Positions 1-7,376 of a DNA stretch of 21,665 nucleotides are shown one piece after another. This DNA comes from CAYRZF01 sp964428805 (GTDB taxonomy: Bacteria; Methylomirabilota; Methylomirabilia; Rokubacteriales; CSP1-6). The notes beneath the pieces are model-generated. The model worked only from the letters and a program-made list of their open reading frames with translations, ran no database searches and had not been told where the DNA came from. The DNA lies in NCBI GenBank assembly GCA_964428805.1, contig CAYRZF010000034.1, forward strand, positions 1-21,665. The letters are read 5' to 3'. Position 1 is the first letter of the stretch. Every line of letters starts with the position of its first letter. The translations under genes were made by a program, and so were the position numbers.

Positions 1-1
1 G

Positions 2-214
2 ATCCTCGCGAAGATTCCCGACGGCTTCGCTTCAGAGGCGCGGGCTCCCGTCGTCCTCGTCATCAACGCCAAGGATCCCGATGGCAGCGTGAGTCCGCTC
101 CACTGGATTGAGGAGCTCGACTGGAAGGCTTATTCGGTGATCTTCAGGCTCCACGAGATCGACCACCTGAACCAGGCCAAGCGGGCCCTGGCGGCGCTCA
201 GGCGAGAGGCATAG
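2..214 (+). CDS. C-terminal fragment of an unrecognised protein (5' end outside the window)
   Basis: An open frame enters from the left edge and ends at TAG 212-214, giving about 70 residues. The translation contains a regular hydrophobic strand (PVVLVINAKDPDG) followed by WIEELDWKAYSVIFRLHE and a helical Ala/Leu/Arg-rich end, so it reads like folded coding sequence rather than noise. I do not recognise the family from this fragment and assign no function. It is convergent to the selenoprotein gene at 276-572, with a GC-rich palindrome at 216-256 just after its stop. The missing 5' part would be needed to name it. Confidence 0.6.
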   Translation: MLAKIPDGFASEARAPVVLVINAKDPDGSVSPLHWIEELDWKAYSVIFRLHEIDHLNQAKRALAALRREA

Positions 215-215
215 G

Positions 216-256
216 CCCCCTCACCCCACCCTCTCCCCCTGAGGGGGGGCTTGAGG
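216..256. repeat. GC-rich intergenic palindrome, copy 1 (degenerate)
   Basis: CCCCCTCACCCCACCCTCTCCCC-type left part followed by a G-run and TTGAGG. It has the same design as the elements at 9776-9854, 10647-10698 and 18430-18483, although its right arm is imperfect. It lies between two convergent genes, so it may act as a bidirectional terminator (inference). Confidence 0.55.
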
Positions 257-275
257 TGCTTCACGGCAACCGCGC

Positions 276-572
276 CTACTTCCCGGTGGCGCGCTCGAAG
301 GTGGTCTTGTACGTCTTGTTCAGGTCCTCGACCCCGTCAATGTACTTGATGGTGCTCCACGTGGCGCGGGCCGCCCCCCGCATGGCGTAGTAGAGGGTTT
401 CCATGAGCTCATCGTCGGTGGCGCCGGCTTGCTTCGCGGCCGCGAAGCGTCCCGGCACTCAGGAGGTGCAGCCAGCCGCGGCCATAGCGGCCAGCGCGAC
501 CAGCTGCATGGTCTTCGGGTCCAGCGCCCCCTCCCGGTAGTACACGCCTGCGAACTCCTTCATCGCTCCCAT
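276..572 (-). CDS. Carboxymuconolactone decarboxylase/AhpD-like selenoprotein (in-frame TGA = Sec38)
   Basis: Small all-helical CMD/AhpD-family protein, probably a thiol/selenol peroxidase-like or disulfide-handling redox enzyme in the cytoplasm (known for the family; the substrate is unknown). ATG at 572 follows AGGAGG with 5 nt spacing. The frame runs 37 codons to an in-frame TGA at 461-459, then 60 more codons to 276. Joined, the product is 98 residues, the usual size of a one-domain CMD protein, and the sequence is continuous in family style on both sides of the TGA (LVALAAMAAAGCTS, Sec, VPGRFAAAKQAGA). The TGA falls exactly on the second position of the CxxC redox motif, giving C35-T-S-U38. 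A strong hairpin follows the TGA (see 421-461). Last gene of the M20-purC-EamA unit, 67 nt after the transporter. The alternative is a nonsense mutation of a CxxC gene; the exact position and the hairpin make Sec more likely. Confidence 0.85.
421..461 (-). promoter_or_regulatory. Candidate bacterial SECIS element of the AhpD-like selenoprotein
   Basis: Reading on the minus strand, TGA (461-459) is followed by a two-part hairpin. The lower stem pairs GTGCCGG (458-452) with CCGGCGC (427-421), 7 pairs with one G-U. A 3x3 internal loop follows (GAC/AAG), then a perfect upper stem GCTTCGC/GCGAAGC with GGCC loop (448-431, an 18-nt perfect palindrome). The apical part starts 10 nt after the TGA, the position expected of SelB-binding SECIS hairpins. 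A G opens the apical loop, as common in bacterial SECIS. Confidence 0.75.
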
Positions 573-639
573 AGGATCCTCCTCGTGTGGGTGATGTGTT
601 TCGCCCTGCCGGGCGCAGCCATTATACCCGCACGGCTCC

Positions 640-1506
640 TCACCGGGCCAGCGCCACGCAGGCAACTCCTGCCAGGACGACCCCCGCGCCGGCCAGCCGC
701 GGGCCGAGCCGGCCCTCGCCGAGCCACACGCTTCCGATGATCGTTGAGAACACGATCGAAATCTCCCGGCCGGCCACGACATATCCGGCTTTGGACAGCC
801 GGAACGCGAAGAGGACCAGGAGGTAGGCCGTGAGATTCATCGTCGAGGCCACCAGGATGGCCCGCCAGTTCACCGCCCATTCTCGGCTCAGCGCCTGACG
901 CTTCGCGAGGATCGCGGGGAAAAGCAGCGTACACGAGCCGAGTCCCAGGAGGGCGATGTACGGGACGGGATGCAGACGCGCGACGCCGGCCTTGTCCACC
1001 AGCGAGTAGGCGGCGATCGTGAGGCCGGTGAGGAGCGCCCACCATGTTGCCGGGCCGACGCGCCGGGAGTGGATGGCCGCTCGGCTCCACGGGCGCGGGG
1101 TCAGGTGGAGGCCGATGATCCCGAGCACCACCAGCGCCACGCCGGCCGTTCCCAGGGGTGAGAGGCGCTCGTCGAATAAGGGGAGCGCCAGGATGGGCAC
1201 CAGGGCCACCCCCAGCCCGCGAGCGATGGGATAGACGAGCGAGAACTCCCCCGACCGGTACGAGCGTCCGAGCGTGAAGAAGTAGAGGGCGTGGAGGAGG
1301 ATGGTCGCGGTGACAAACGGCAGGGCCGCCCGGGGAAGCCCTTCCGCCATCAGCTTCCAGAGCGCAACGGGGCCGAGAAGCAACGTGGCCAGGAAGACCG
1401 AAGACCAGAGAAACGCAAGCGGGTCGAGAGCCCGCTTGGTCAGCGCGTTCCAGGCCGAGTGGAGGACGGCTGCCCCGATCACCAGCGCCAGGGCCGCGCC
1501 TGTCAT
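640..1506 (-). CDS. EamA/DMT-family membrane transporter
   Basis: 288-residue inner-membrane protein of the drug/metabolite transporter superfamily, which usually exports metabolites, amino acids or drugs; the substrate cannot be told. The sequence is strongly hydrophobic, with about ten membrane segments in two EamA halves. The N-terminal half has LHSAWNALTKRA, typical of the first helix, and YPIARGLGVALVPILALPLF around helix 4. The second half repeats the pattern with KAGYVVAGREISIVFSTIIGS and a terminal VWLGE helix pair. ATG at 1506 lies 10 nt after the purC stop, with only a weak ribosome site (GAGCGG), so it is probably translated together with purC. No functional link with purine synthesis can be shown. 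Confidence 0.88.
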   Translation of the reverse strand: MTGAALALVIGAAVLHSAWNALTKRALDPLAFLWSSVFLATLLLGPVALWKLMAEGLPRAALPFVTATILLHALYFFTLGRSYRSGEFSLVYPIARGLGVALVPILALPLFDERLSPLGTAGVALVVLGIIGLHLTPRPWSRAAIHSRRVGPATWWALLTGLTIAAYSLVDKAGVARLHPVPYIALLGLGSCTLLFPAILAKRQALSREWAVNWRAILVASTMNLTAYLLVLFAFRLSKAGYVVAGREISIVFSTIIGSVWLGEGRLGPRLAGAGVVLAGVACVALAR

Positions 1507-1516
1507 GCCCGGCCGC

Positions 1517-2404
1517 TCAGAGGGATTTGCCTGTCAGGAGGCGATAGGCTTCCAGGTACTTCTCCGTGGTGCGGCGCACCACCTCGGGCGGGAGCGGCGG
1601 CGCCGGCGGCTGTTTGTTCCAGGTGAGGGTTTCCAGGTAGTCGCGCACGTACTGCTTGTCGAAGGAGGGAGGCGACATTCCCGGGGCGTACTCCGCCACG
1701 GGCCAGAAGCGCGAGGAATCCGGGGTGAGGACTTCGTCAACCAGAATGATCTCCTCGCCGATGCGGCCGAACTCGAACTTGGTGTCGGCGATGATGATGC
1801 CGCGGGTCCGGGCGTAATCCGCGGCGCGGGTATAGACGGCCAGCGTGAGTTGTTTCAACCGGGCGGTCAGCTCCTGCCCCACGGCCTTTCCCATCTCGGC
1901 TTCCGAGACATTCTGGTCGTGTCCCGTCTCGGCTTTGGTGGCCGGGGTGAAGATCGGTTGGGGAAGCTTCTCCGATTCCCGAAGTCCCGGCGGGAGCGAG
2001 ATGCCGCAGACCGCGCCGGTCTTCTGATACTCCTTCCACCCGGATCCCGCCAGGTAGCCGCGCGCGACGCACTCGAAGGGCACCACCTCGGCGCGCCTGA
2101 CGAGCATCGATCGCCCTTTGAGTTCCGCGGAGTACTTCCCGAGCGGTGAGGGGTAGCGGGCGACGTCCGCCGTGATCAGGTGGTTGGGAACGATGTCCCG
2201 GATCAGGTCGAGCCAGAAAAGGCTCAGCGCCGTGAGGACCCGGCCCTTCTCGGGGATCGCGTTCGGGAGCACCACGTCGAAGGCCGAGATCCGGTCGGTA
2301 GCCACGATGAGGAGCGTGTCCCGGTCCACGGCGTACACGTCGCGGACCTTCCCACGCCGGAGGATGGAAAGCGTGGGAAAGAAGGTCTCGAGGACCACCG
2401 CCAT
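1517..2404 (-). CDS. purC: Phosphoribosylaminoimidazole-succinocarboxamide synthase (SAICAR synthetase)
   Basis: Joins CAIR and aspartate with ATP to give SAICAR in de novo purine synthesis; cytoplasmic. Family motifs occur in order: RRGKVRDVY near the N-terminus, VATDRISAFDVVLP, IPEKG, FECVARGYLAGSGWKEY, LPQPIFTPATKAE followed by GHDQN, ADTKFEFG, LVDEVLTPDSSRFWP and SFDKQYVRDYL. At 295 residues it is the longer type seen in yeast and many bacteria, not the 237-residue E. coli type. ATG at 2404 is chosen because GAGGAG lies 8 nt upstream; a GTG at 2422 precedes that ribosome site and is unlikely. It starts 14 nt after the M20 gene stop, so the two are probably in one operon. Confidence 0.95.
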   Translation of the reverse strand: MAVVLETFFPTLSILRRGKVRDVYAVDRDTLLIVATDRISAFDVVLPNAIPEKGRVLTALSLFWLDLIRDIVPNHLITADVARYPSPLGKYSAELKGRSMLVRRAEVVPFECVARGYLAGSGWKEYQKTGAVCGISLPPGLRESEKLPQPIFTPATKAETGHDQNVSEAEMGKAVGQELTARLKQLTLAVYTRAADYARTRGIIIADTKFEFGRIGEEIILVDEVLTPDSSRFWPVAEYAPGMSPPSFDKQYVRDYLETLTWNKQPPAPPLPPEVVRRTTEKYLEAYRLLTGKSL

Positions 2405-2418
2405 GGCGTCGGCTCCTC

Positions 2419-3588
2419 TCACCGGGAGGCGGCGAACTCGTCCTTGGCCCGGTGAACGAGGGCGGGATCGGCCAGGAGGTCCACGGTGGTCATCGCCATG
2501 GTTTTTGCGGCGTTCACGAGCCCCTGGCGGGCCAGCGGCTTCACCGCAGCCTCGGCGAAGGCGCGGGAATGAATGGCTGTCCCCGTCTCCGCGATCTTGA
2601 TGTACGGCTGGATCGCCGGGATCACCTGGCTGACGTTGCCGATGTCCGACGACCCGAGCCGGGTGGGGTCGGACACCTCCTCGGGGATTCCGAGCCGCCC
2701 CAGGTTAGCCTTGAAGAGGCCCAGCAGGGTCTTGTTGCTCTTGAGCGGCTCGTACACCGTGGGGATCCGGACAATCCGCAGTTCCGTGCCGGTGGCGTGG
2801 GCCGCGCCCTCGGCGCACGCCAGGACCTTTCGATAGACTTCCCACATGTAGTCGAGCGTCGCGGCCCGAACGTAGAACGTGGCGGAGGCCGCCTCGGGGA
2901 TGATGTTGGGAGCGGCCCCGCCGTTGGTGATGATGCCGTGGATCCGGGCGTTCGGGCGCACGTGCTGGCGCAGCGCGCTGATCGCGTTGAAGGTCTGGAT
3001 GACCGCGTCGAGGGCGTTGACACCCTCCCACGGGTCCACCGAGGCATGGGCGGCCTTGCCGGTGAAGTCGAAGTTCACGCGCACGATGCCCAGGAGGTCC
3101 TGGTGCAGGAGGTAGCGGTCCATGCCGTGGATCATCATCGCGCAGTCCACGTCGTTGAAGACCCCGCCCTCGATGAGCTTGATCTTGCCGCCGCCGCCCT
3201 CCTCGGCGGGCGTGCCGATGACCTGGATGCGACCCTTGGGGAGCTCGGCCCGGACGGCGGCCAGCGCCGCCCCCGCGCCCGCGCCGGAGGCGGCGATGAC
3301 GTTGTGGCCGCAGGCGTGCCCGAGCCCCGGGAGCGCATCGTACTCGCAGAGGATCGCGATGGTGGGCCCCTCGCCGGTCTCGATCGTGGCGCGGAAGGCG
3401 GTCTCGACACCCGCCACGCCCTTTTCCACTTTGAAGCCTTTGGCGGCGAGGAAGTCGCTGAGCCAGCCCGCGGCCTTCACTTCCTGGTAGCCCAGCTCGG
3501 GGTTGGCGTGGATCCGGTGGGACAGGGCCTCCAGCTCGTCGGCCAGGCCATCCACGGCGCGGCCGACGGCATCTTTCAACGCGCTCAT
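2419..3588 (-). CDS. M20-family metallo-amidohydrolase (AbgB/PM20D2-like)
   Basis: 389-residue zinc hydrolase of the M20 (aminoacylase/carboxypeptidase) family, probably cleaving an N-acyl or amide bond of a small amino-acid derivative. Visible signatures: HANPELGYQE (27-36), CEYDALPGLGHACGHN (81-96) with the metal-binding Asp/His and the ACGHN ligand, and GTPAEEGGGGK (125-135) with the general-base and metal-ligand Glu pair. The internal dimerisation domain follows around 165-280 (DFTGKAAHASVDPWEG, then ITNGGAAPNIIPE). The style matches the AbgB/PM20D2 branch (p-aminobenzoyl-glutamate or dipeptide hydrolases), but the substrate is not determined. No signal peptide. First gene of the M20-purC-EamA-AhpD unit, with a possible promoter at 3605-3634. 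The ribosome site is weak. Confidence 0.9.
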   Translation of the reverse strand: MSALKDAVGRAVDGLADELEALSHRIHANPELGYQEVKAAGWLSDFLAAKGFKVEKGVAGVETAFRATIETGEGPTIAILCEYDALPGLGHACGHNVIAASGAGAGAALAAVRAELPKGRIQVIGTPAEEGGGGKIKLIEGGVFNDVDCAMMIHGMDRYLLHQDLLGIVRVNFDFTGKAAHASVDPWEGVNALDAVIQTFNAISALRQHVRPNARIHGIITNGGAAPNIIPEAASATFYVRAATLDYMWEVYRKVLACAEGAAHATGTELRIVRIPTVYEPLKSNKTLLGLFKANLGRLGIPEEVSDPTRLGSSDIGNVSQVIPAIQPYIKIAETGTAIHSRAFAEAAVKPLARQGLVNAAKTMAMTTVDLLADPALVHRAKDEFAASR

Positions 3589-3604
3589 ATGGTTAACGGC
3601 GACG

Positions 3605-3634
3605 AGCCTACCACAGAAACGGTGGCGGCCTCAA
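3605..3634 (-). promoter_or_regulatory. Possible sigma-70-type promoter of the M20-purC unit
   Basis: Reading on the minus strand, TTGAGG (3634-3629), an 18-nt spacer and TAGGCT (3610-3605). The same TAGGCT -10 appears in the promoter of the PerR-like gene. A 6-bp inverted repeat GCCTCA/TGAGGC overlaps the -35 and could be an operator or the terminator of the gene upstream. Weak match. Confidence 0.35.
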
Positions 3635-3678
3635 CACGTGAGGCGACGAGCGGGAGCGTCAGGGAGACTGGACTGAGC

Positions 3679-3969
3679 TTACTTGGTGCCGCTCGACGGA
3701 GCGGAGGACGGCGTGGCCTGGCCGAGGGGCACCGCCCTCGAGCGGAACTGCTCCGGCACGCTATTGAGGCCCTGGGAGTAGTGGACTTGGCCGCGGTCAT
3801 CCGCCCACCGGTACAGGCCACTGGTGGATGGAGACGCGGCCGGTTGGCTCACCCGCTGAGGCGGCTGAGGGGCGTCGGGATGCTGGTGGTCGTCGCCTTG
3901 GTGAGCCAGGGACGGGATCGGAACCAGCAGCGGTACCACCAGCAGCAGGACAGGCAAGAAGCGGTTCAT
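3679..3969 (-). CDS. Secreted DUF4124-domain protein
   Basis: 96-residue exported protein. Residues 1-22 form a signal peptide (MNR, hydrophobic core, PIPSLA then H). A short His/Asp-rich stretch (HQGDDHQHPD) follows, then a Pro/Ser linker. The DUF4124 core is near 52-82: GLYRWADDRGQVHYSQ, the usual Y-W-D-x-G-x-hydrophobic-H-Y/F-S/T pattern. DUF4124 proteins are small periplasmic proteins of unknown function, common in bacteria with type IV pili. ATG at 3969 follows AAGGGGGAAACC and lies 10 nt after the TPR lipoprotein stop, so it belongs to the sigma-54-driven pilX-like unit. The His-rich start may bind metal (inference). Confidence 0.8.
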   Translation of the reverse strand: MNRFLPVLLLVVPLLVPIPSLAHQGDDHQHPDAPQPPQRVSQPAASPSTSGLYRWADDRGQVHYSQGLNSVPEQFRSRAVPLGQATPSSAPSSGTK

Positions 3970-3979
3970 GGTTTCCCCC

Positions 3980-4792
3980 TTACCTCTTCACCCCGGCGGG
4001 CGGCAGCCCGCCTTGACCGTCAGGAATCGGTTCCGGTACTCCGTGCCTCTCTCCCGCCCCCGGAACGACCCGGGGGAGTTCGAGGGAGGCCTGGCTGCTC
4101 GCCGAGGTGAGATCTAAGACGGTCTGACGATCAGTTTCCACGGTCACCTGCTGCTCCCAGAGCTGAGTGTTCCCCGAAGCGGCGATCAGCCGATAGGTCC
4201 CTGAAGGGATGTTGGCGAACTCATAGGGTTCGCCGAGCCAGAGCCGTCGGGAAAAGTTGACCCCCTTCGTCGAGGGATCGTCCCCGGAGAGGACGATCAT
4301 GACCGAAAACCGGGCCTCGGCGGGAAGCCCCGCCCACTGGGTTGTTCCCCGAAGCGTACCCTTTGGCCCCCGAAGAGCGGGTGGTGTCGCCGTCGGCTTC
4401 GTCGCCGCCTCCGATGGCGACGCGAAGGCAAGCCACTCTCCAGGCGCGCCGGCGCTCACCAGCCAGCGGCGGGCCACCTGGACCTCTTCGGACTCCGGTC
4501 GCCCCAGCTCGACCACCCGACGGAACGCGTCGATGGTCTCGTCTCGCCGCCCCAGGTGGGAGAGCGTTGTCCCGAGGGCGAACCAGAACGTGCTGTTGCC
4601 CGGCTCCTGCCTGACCGCCGCCTGGTACTTGACCGCCGCCGCCTCGTACTCGCCCCGCGCGGCCAGCTGATCCCCCTCCGCCTTGAGCTGGAGGGTCAGC
4701 GACCCCACGGGCGCCTGCGCCGGCCCGGGCGCCGGAGCCTGCTGGCACCCCAGGAAGAGAGAAAGGACCGCCGCGATCAGAAGACGGCGCAC
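3980..4792 (-). CDS. TPR-containing lipoprotein with C-terminal beta-sandwich domain
   Basis: 270 residues with GTG start at 4792. The N-terminus MRRLLIAAVLSLFLGC ends in a lipobox (LFLG-C16), so this is a lipoprotein of the inner or outer membrane. Residues about 36-110 form two to three tetratricopeptide repeats (EYEAAAVKYQAAVRQEPGN, TFWFALGTTLSHLGRRDETI). A Pro/Thr linker precedes a region near 145-230 resembling a carboxypeptidase-regulatory-like or similar beta-sandwich (YEFANIPSGTYRLIAASG, WEQQVTVETDRQTVLDL). TPR lipoproteins (PilF/PilW) assist type IV pilus secretin assembly. This one sits 2 nt after the stop of the PilX-like gene, so a role in the same surface structure is reasonable but inferred. 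Confidence 0.8.
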   Translation of the reverse strand: MRRLLIAAVLSLFLGCQQAPAPGPAQAPVGSLTLQLKAEGDQLAARGEYEAAAVKYQAAVRQEPGNSTFWFALGTTLSHLGRRDETIDAFRRVVELGRPESEEVQVARRWLVSAGAPGEWLAFASPSEAATKPTATPPALRGPKGTLRGTTQWAGLPAEARFSVMIVLSGDDPSTKGVNFSRRLWLGEPYEFANIPSGTYRLIAASGNTQLWEQQVTVETDRQTVLDLTSASSQASLELPRVVPGAGERHGVPEPIPDGQGGLPPAGVKR

Positions 4793-4794
4793 CC

Positions 4795-6279
4795 CTACAT
4801 CTCCCGCCAGCCGGACGTCTTGACGAGGGATCGAATGCTCTGCGCCTGGTTGACCCGCTGCGAGCTCGAGGACAACTTCGTCCAGTGAATGTCGATCGAC
4901 CCTGGCAGCGCCAAACCGTCCTCGCTATGTTCGTTGTTTTTCTGGAGCTTCAGCTCATAATCCGGGGTGTCCTTGTCCTTCCTCGTCTCGTTCAGGATGA
5001 CCCCGCCGTAGACATTGGCCTGGACAGACTTATCGAACGAGACCCCCACACTCTTCCCGGTGAGGATGATGACTCCGTCCCAGCGGAAGTTGTCGTAGAT
5101 CTCCAGGGTGCCGTCTTCCACGATCAGGATCCCCGCGCCTGAGTTGGTCCCCTTTAGGATGAGGACTCTAGCGGGGCTCGATGCGTTGTTCGGGTCACCC
5201 TTGAAATACGAGATGGTGGGGTTGCTGGTGGTCCCCAGATTGACAGGGAGGTTATTGTTGGCGCCGATAGGCTGCCCGTCCTGGATGGTCACGCTGGTAC
5301 CCGATGTGCTCTGAAGGACAGTCACGCTTTGCGCCTTGAGCTTGTTGACGAAGTCGCTGACCGAATTGGAGAGGAAGTTCCCGCTACCGTCCACCTTGGA
5401 GGCGAGCTGCGAATCGGCGCCGATCGTATTTTTCCCAGCGTCGTCATACATCCTCGACACGACCGCCACGGGGGGACTGCTGCCCTGCTGCAGCCCGTCC
5501 AGCTCGTTGATCTGATGCTTGTTCAGGGCGTTCTCCACCCTGCTCTCGAAGGACTGGCCGGTGTTGGGCTGATTCCCGGTCGGCGTCGCGATGGCGTACT
5601 TGAGCGGGCCGCTGACCCCCATCATGTTGGCAGGGTTACCGGGGTCCTCCGCGTAGTCAAGGCCGTTGCTGTGGAAGTGGTGGTTCGTCCAGTCGGAAAC
5701 CACGCCCATGTCCAAGTCGCACTGGAGGCCCCCGCAGTTCAGGGCCCCCGGCATCGTCGGGATTGTAATCCGGCTGATGACCACCTGGATCTGGCGGGTC
5801 ATATTGTTGTAGGTCCCGGTGGCGGTGACGATGAGCGCGCCGTTGGTGTCAGTCGTGGTATTGGCCGCCGGCTCGGCGGGCAAGCCCGTGAGAGCGGTGT
5901 CGGTGGCAAGGACGTCGTTCCGGATCTGGACCGTATAGGTCCCAAAGGCGGCGGTGAGCCCCGGCAGTGTCGTCTGGGCCCCGTTGGCCCCCGTGAGCCA
6001 GACGGCCTGGGGGTTGCTCCCGGCCACCTTGTTGGGGCCCTGCAGGACCGTACTCCAGTTCGTCGCCGGGTTGGCGAGCTGGTCGAAGGCCCACTCGATC
6101 CCCGCATCGGCCGAGTAGCGGCCCTGGGTGGCAGCGCTCAAGTTACGGGAGATCTGGGGCTCCATGCTGCCCATCGAGACAAAGGTCAGGACGAATGCTG
6201 TCAACGACACCAGCGCGAAGAGCGCCAGGGGGAGTGCAACTCCCCTCTCATTGCGAACTGAGCCTGCCCACGGCTTCAT
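4795..6279 (-). CDS. PilX-like pilus assembly / prepilin-type protein
   Basis: 494 residues. The N-terminus MKPWAGSVRNERGVALPLAL followed by a hydrophobic helix to about residue 38 is the PilX N-terminal pattern (charged R-G, then ALPLAL-type helix) of minor pilins. The rest is a large extracytoplasmic region, Asn/Ser/Thr-rich. Near 380-430 it has a beta-helix-like segment (VLILKGTNSGAGILIVEDG, then FRWDGVIILTG), typical of long PilX-like proteins. ATG 6279 is chosen because GAGGAGG lies 6 nt upstream; a GTG at 6294 is upstream of that site. The other pil genes are not in the window. Transcription probably starts at the sigma-54 site at 6373-6388. First gene of a three-gene unit with the TPR lipoprotein and the DUF4124 protein. 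Confidence 0.8.
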   Translation of the reverse strand: MKPWAGSVRNERGVALPLALFALVSLTAFVLTFVSMGSMEPQISRNLSAATQGRYSADAGIEWAFDQLANPATNWSTVLQGPNKVAGSNPQAVWLTGANGAQTTLPGLTAAFGTYTVQIRNDVLATDTALTGLPAEPAANTTTDTNGALIVTATGTYNNMTRQIQVVISRITIPTMPGALNCGGLQCDLDMGVVSDWTNHHFHSNGLDYAEDPGNPANMMGVSGPLKYAIATPTGNQPNTGQSFESRVENALNKHQINELDGLQQGSSPPVAVVSRMYDDAGKNTIGADSQLASKVDGSGNFLSNSVSDFVNKLKAQSVTVLQSTSGTSVTIQDGQPIGANNNLPVNLGTTSNPTISYFKGDPNNASSPARVLILKGTNSGAGILIVEDGTLEIYDNFRWDGVIILTGKSVGVSFDKSVQANVYGGVILNETRKDKDTPDYELKLQKNNEHSEDGLALPGSIDIHWTKLSSSSQRVNQAQSIRSLVKTSGWREM

Positions 6280-6372
6280 GCGAAACCTCCTCACTGAACT
6301 TGGTTCCTCAGGCGGATCCGGTCATTTCTTGTGACGTCCGGACCCCCCGGTTTTCTTTCATCAGGCTACTAG

Positions 6373-6388
6373 AGCAATTTCACTGCCA
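6373..6388 (-). promoter_or_regulatory. Sigma-54 (-24/-12) promoter of the PilX-like unit
   Basis: The minus strand reads TGGCAGTGAAATTGCT. It matches the RpoN consensus TGGCAC-N5-TTGCW in all but one position, with GG and GC separated by exactly 10 nt. The expected start of transcription is near 6362, leaving about 83 nt of leader before ATG 6279. Type IV pilus genes are often RpoN-dependent, which agrees with the gene served. No activator site was recognised upstream. Confidence 0.7.
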
Positions 6389-6512
6389 GGCCCAGCCGTG
6401 GCCTTAACCTACTGAAAAATAAGTGGATGCAGAACCATTGCACCTAGTCGAAAGCGGGAAACTGGGCGAGATTTGTGTACGAATGGCACGGAACTGGGAA
6501 AACTGACACCAA

Positions 6513-7376
6513 CTAGGCTTTGTAGCGATCCCCGAGGGCCATCTGCTCGGTGAGGCCCATCAGGGCGTTGAACTCCGCGAAGGGGAGGTAGCGGTCGGCG
6601 AATGCCAGGACGTCGTCTTTCTCCTTCACCCCGGCCAGGAAGCTCTGGACGGCCTTCACGGCCACGAAGAGCGCGTCCACGGGCAGCAGGATGATCGCGT
6701 ACTCGAGTTCCCGAAGTCGCTTGAAGGGGAGGAGCGGGGACCGGCCGCCCGGGGCGTAGTTGAAGAGCAGGGGCGCGTCGAAGGTCTTCCCCACGGTCTC
6801 GATCTGCTGCGCCGAGGTGGGCGCTTCCACGAACAGGATGTCGGCGCCCGCCTTGATGGCCGCCTCGCCACGGCGGAGGGCGTCGTCGAAGCCGGTCACG
6901 GCGATGGCGTCGGTGCGGGCGATGATGAGCAGGTCCGGATCGGTGCGGGCTTCCACCGCCGCTCTGATCTTCTGACGGAATTCCTCGATGGGAACGACCT
7001 GCTTCCCTGTCAGGTGGCCGCAGCGCTTGGGGAGCATCTGGTCTTCCAGGTGGAGCGCCGCGACGCCGGCCGCCTCGTAGAGCTGAACGGTGCGACACAC
7101 GTTCAGCACGTTCCCGTAGCCCGTGTCGGCGTCGGCGATCAGCGGGATGGAGACTGCGCTCGCCATATTTCTTGCCTGATCGCTCATCTCCGAGAGCCCG
7201 GCGAAGCCCAGATCGGGGAGCCCGAGGCGGGAGGCGGACGTTCCGTAGCCCGACATGTACACCGCCTGGAAGCCGGCCCTCTCAACCAACTTCGCCGAGA
7301 CGCAGTCGTAAGCGCCGGGCACCACCAGCCCCTGCTTGCGCAGCACCAGCTCGTGCAGCCGCCTTCGAGGATTCAT
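6513..7376 (-). CDS. Isocitrate lyase/PEP mutase family enzyme
   Basis: 287-residue TIM-barrel enzyme that breaks or forms a C-C or C-P bond next to a carboxylate, with Mg2+. Motifs: PGAYDCVSAKLVERAGF near the N-terminus, SGYGTSAS (42-49), ADADTGYGN (81-89) with metal-binding Asp residues, ALHLEDQ (107-113) and PKRCGH (116-121), the active-site Cys loop of 2-methylisocitrate lyase and carboxyvinyl-carboxyphosphonate mutase-like members. The Cys loop suggests a lyase rather than a phosphonate mutase, but the substrate is uncertain. ATG 7376 overlaps the M48 stop in ATGA, so it is translationally coupled. No other phosphonate or methylcitrate genes are nearby. Confidence 0.9.
   Translation of the reverse strand: MNPRRRLHELVLRKQGLVVPGAYDCVSAKLVERAGFQAVYMSGYGTSASRLGLPDLGFAGLSEMSDQARNMASAVSIPLIADADTGYGNVLNVCRTVQLYEAAGVAALHLEDQMLPKRCGHLTGKQVVPIEEFRQKIRAAVEARTDPDLLIIARTDAIAVTGFDDALRRGEAAIKAGADILFVEAPTSAQQIETVGKTFDAPLLFNYAPGGRSPLLPFKRLRELEYAIILLPVDALFVAVKAVQSFLAGVKEKDDVLAFADRYLPFAEFNALMGLTEQMALGDRYKA

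Noticed and set aside
2452..4110. 552-codon open frame on the plus strand
   Set aside because: Antisense to the M20 and DUF4124 genes; GC-rich coding DNA leaves long open frames on the opposite strand. The translation is Gly/Arg/Val/His-rich with no domain sense.
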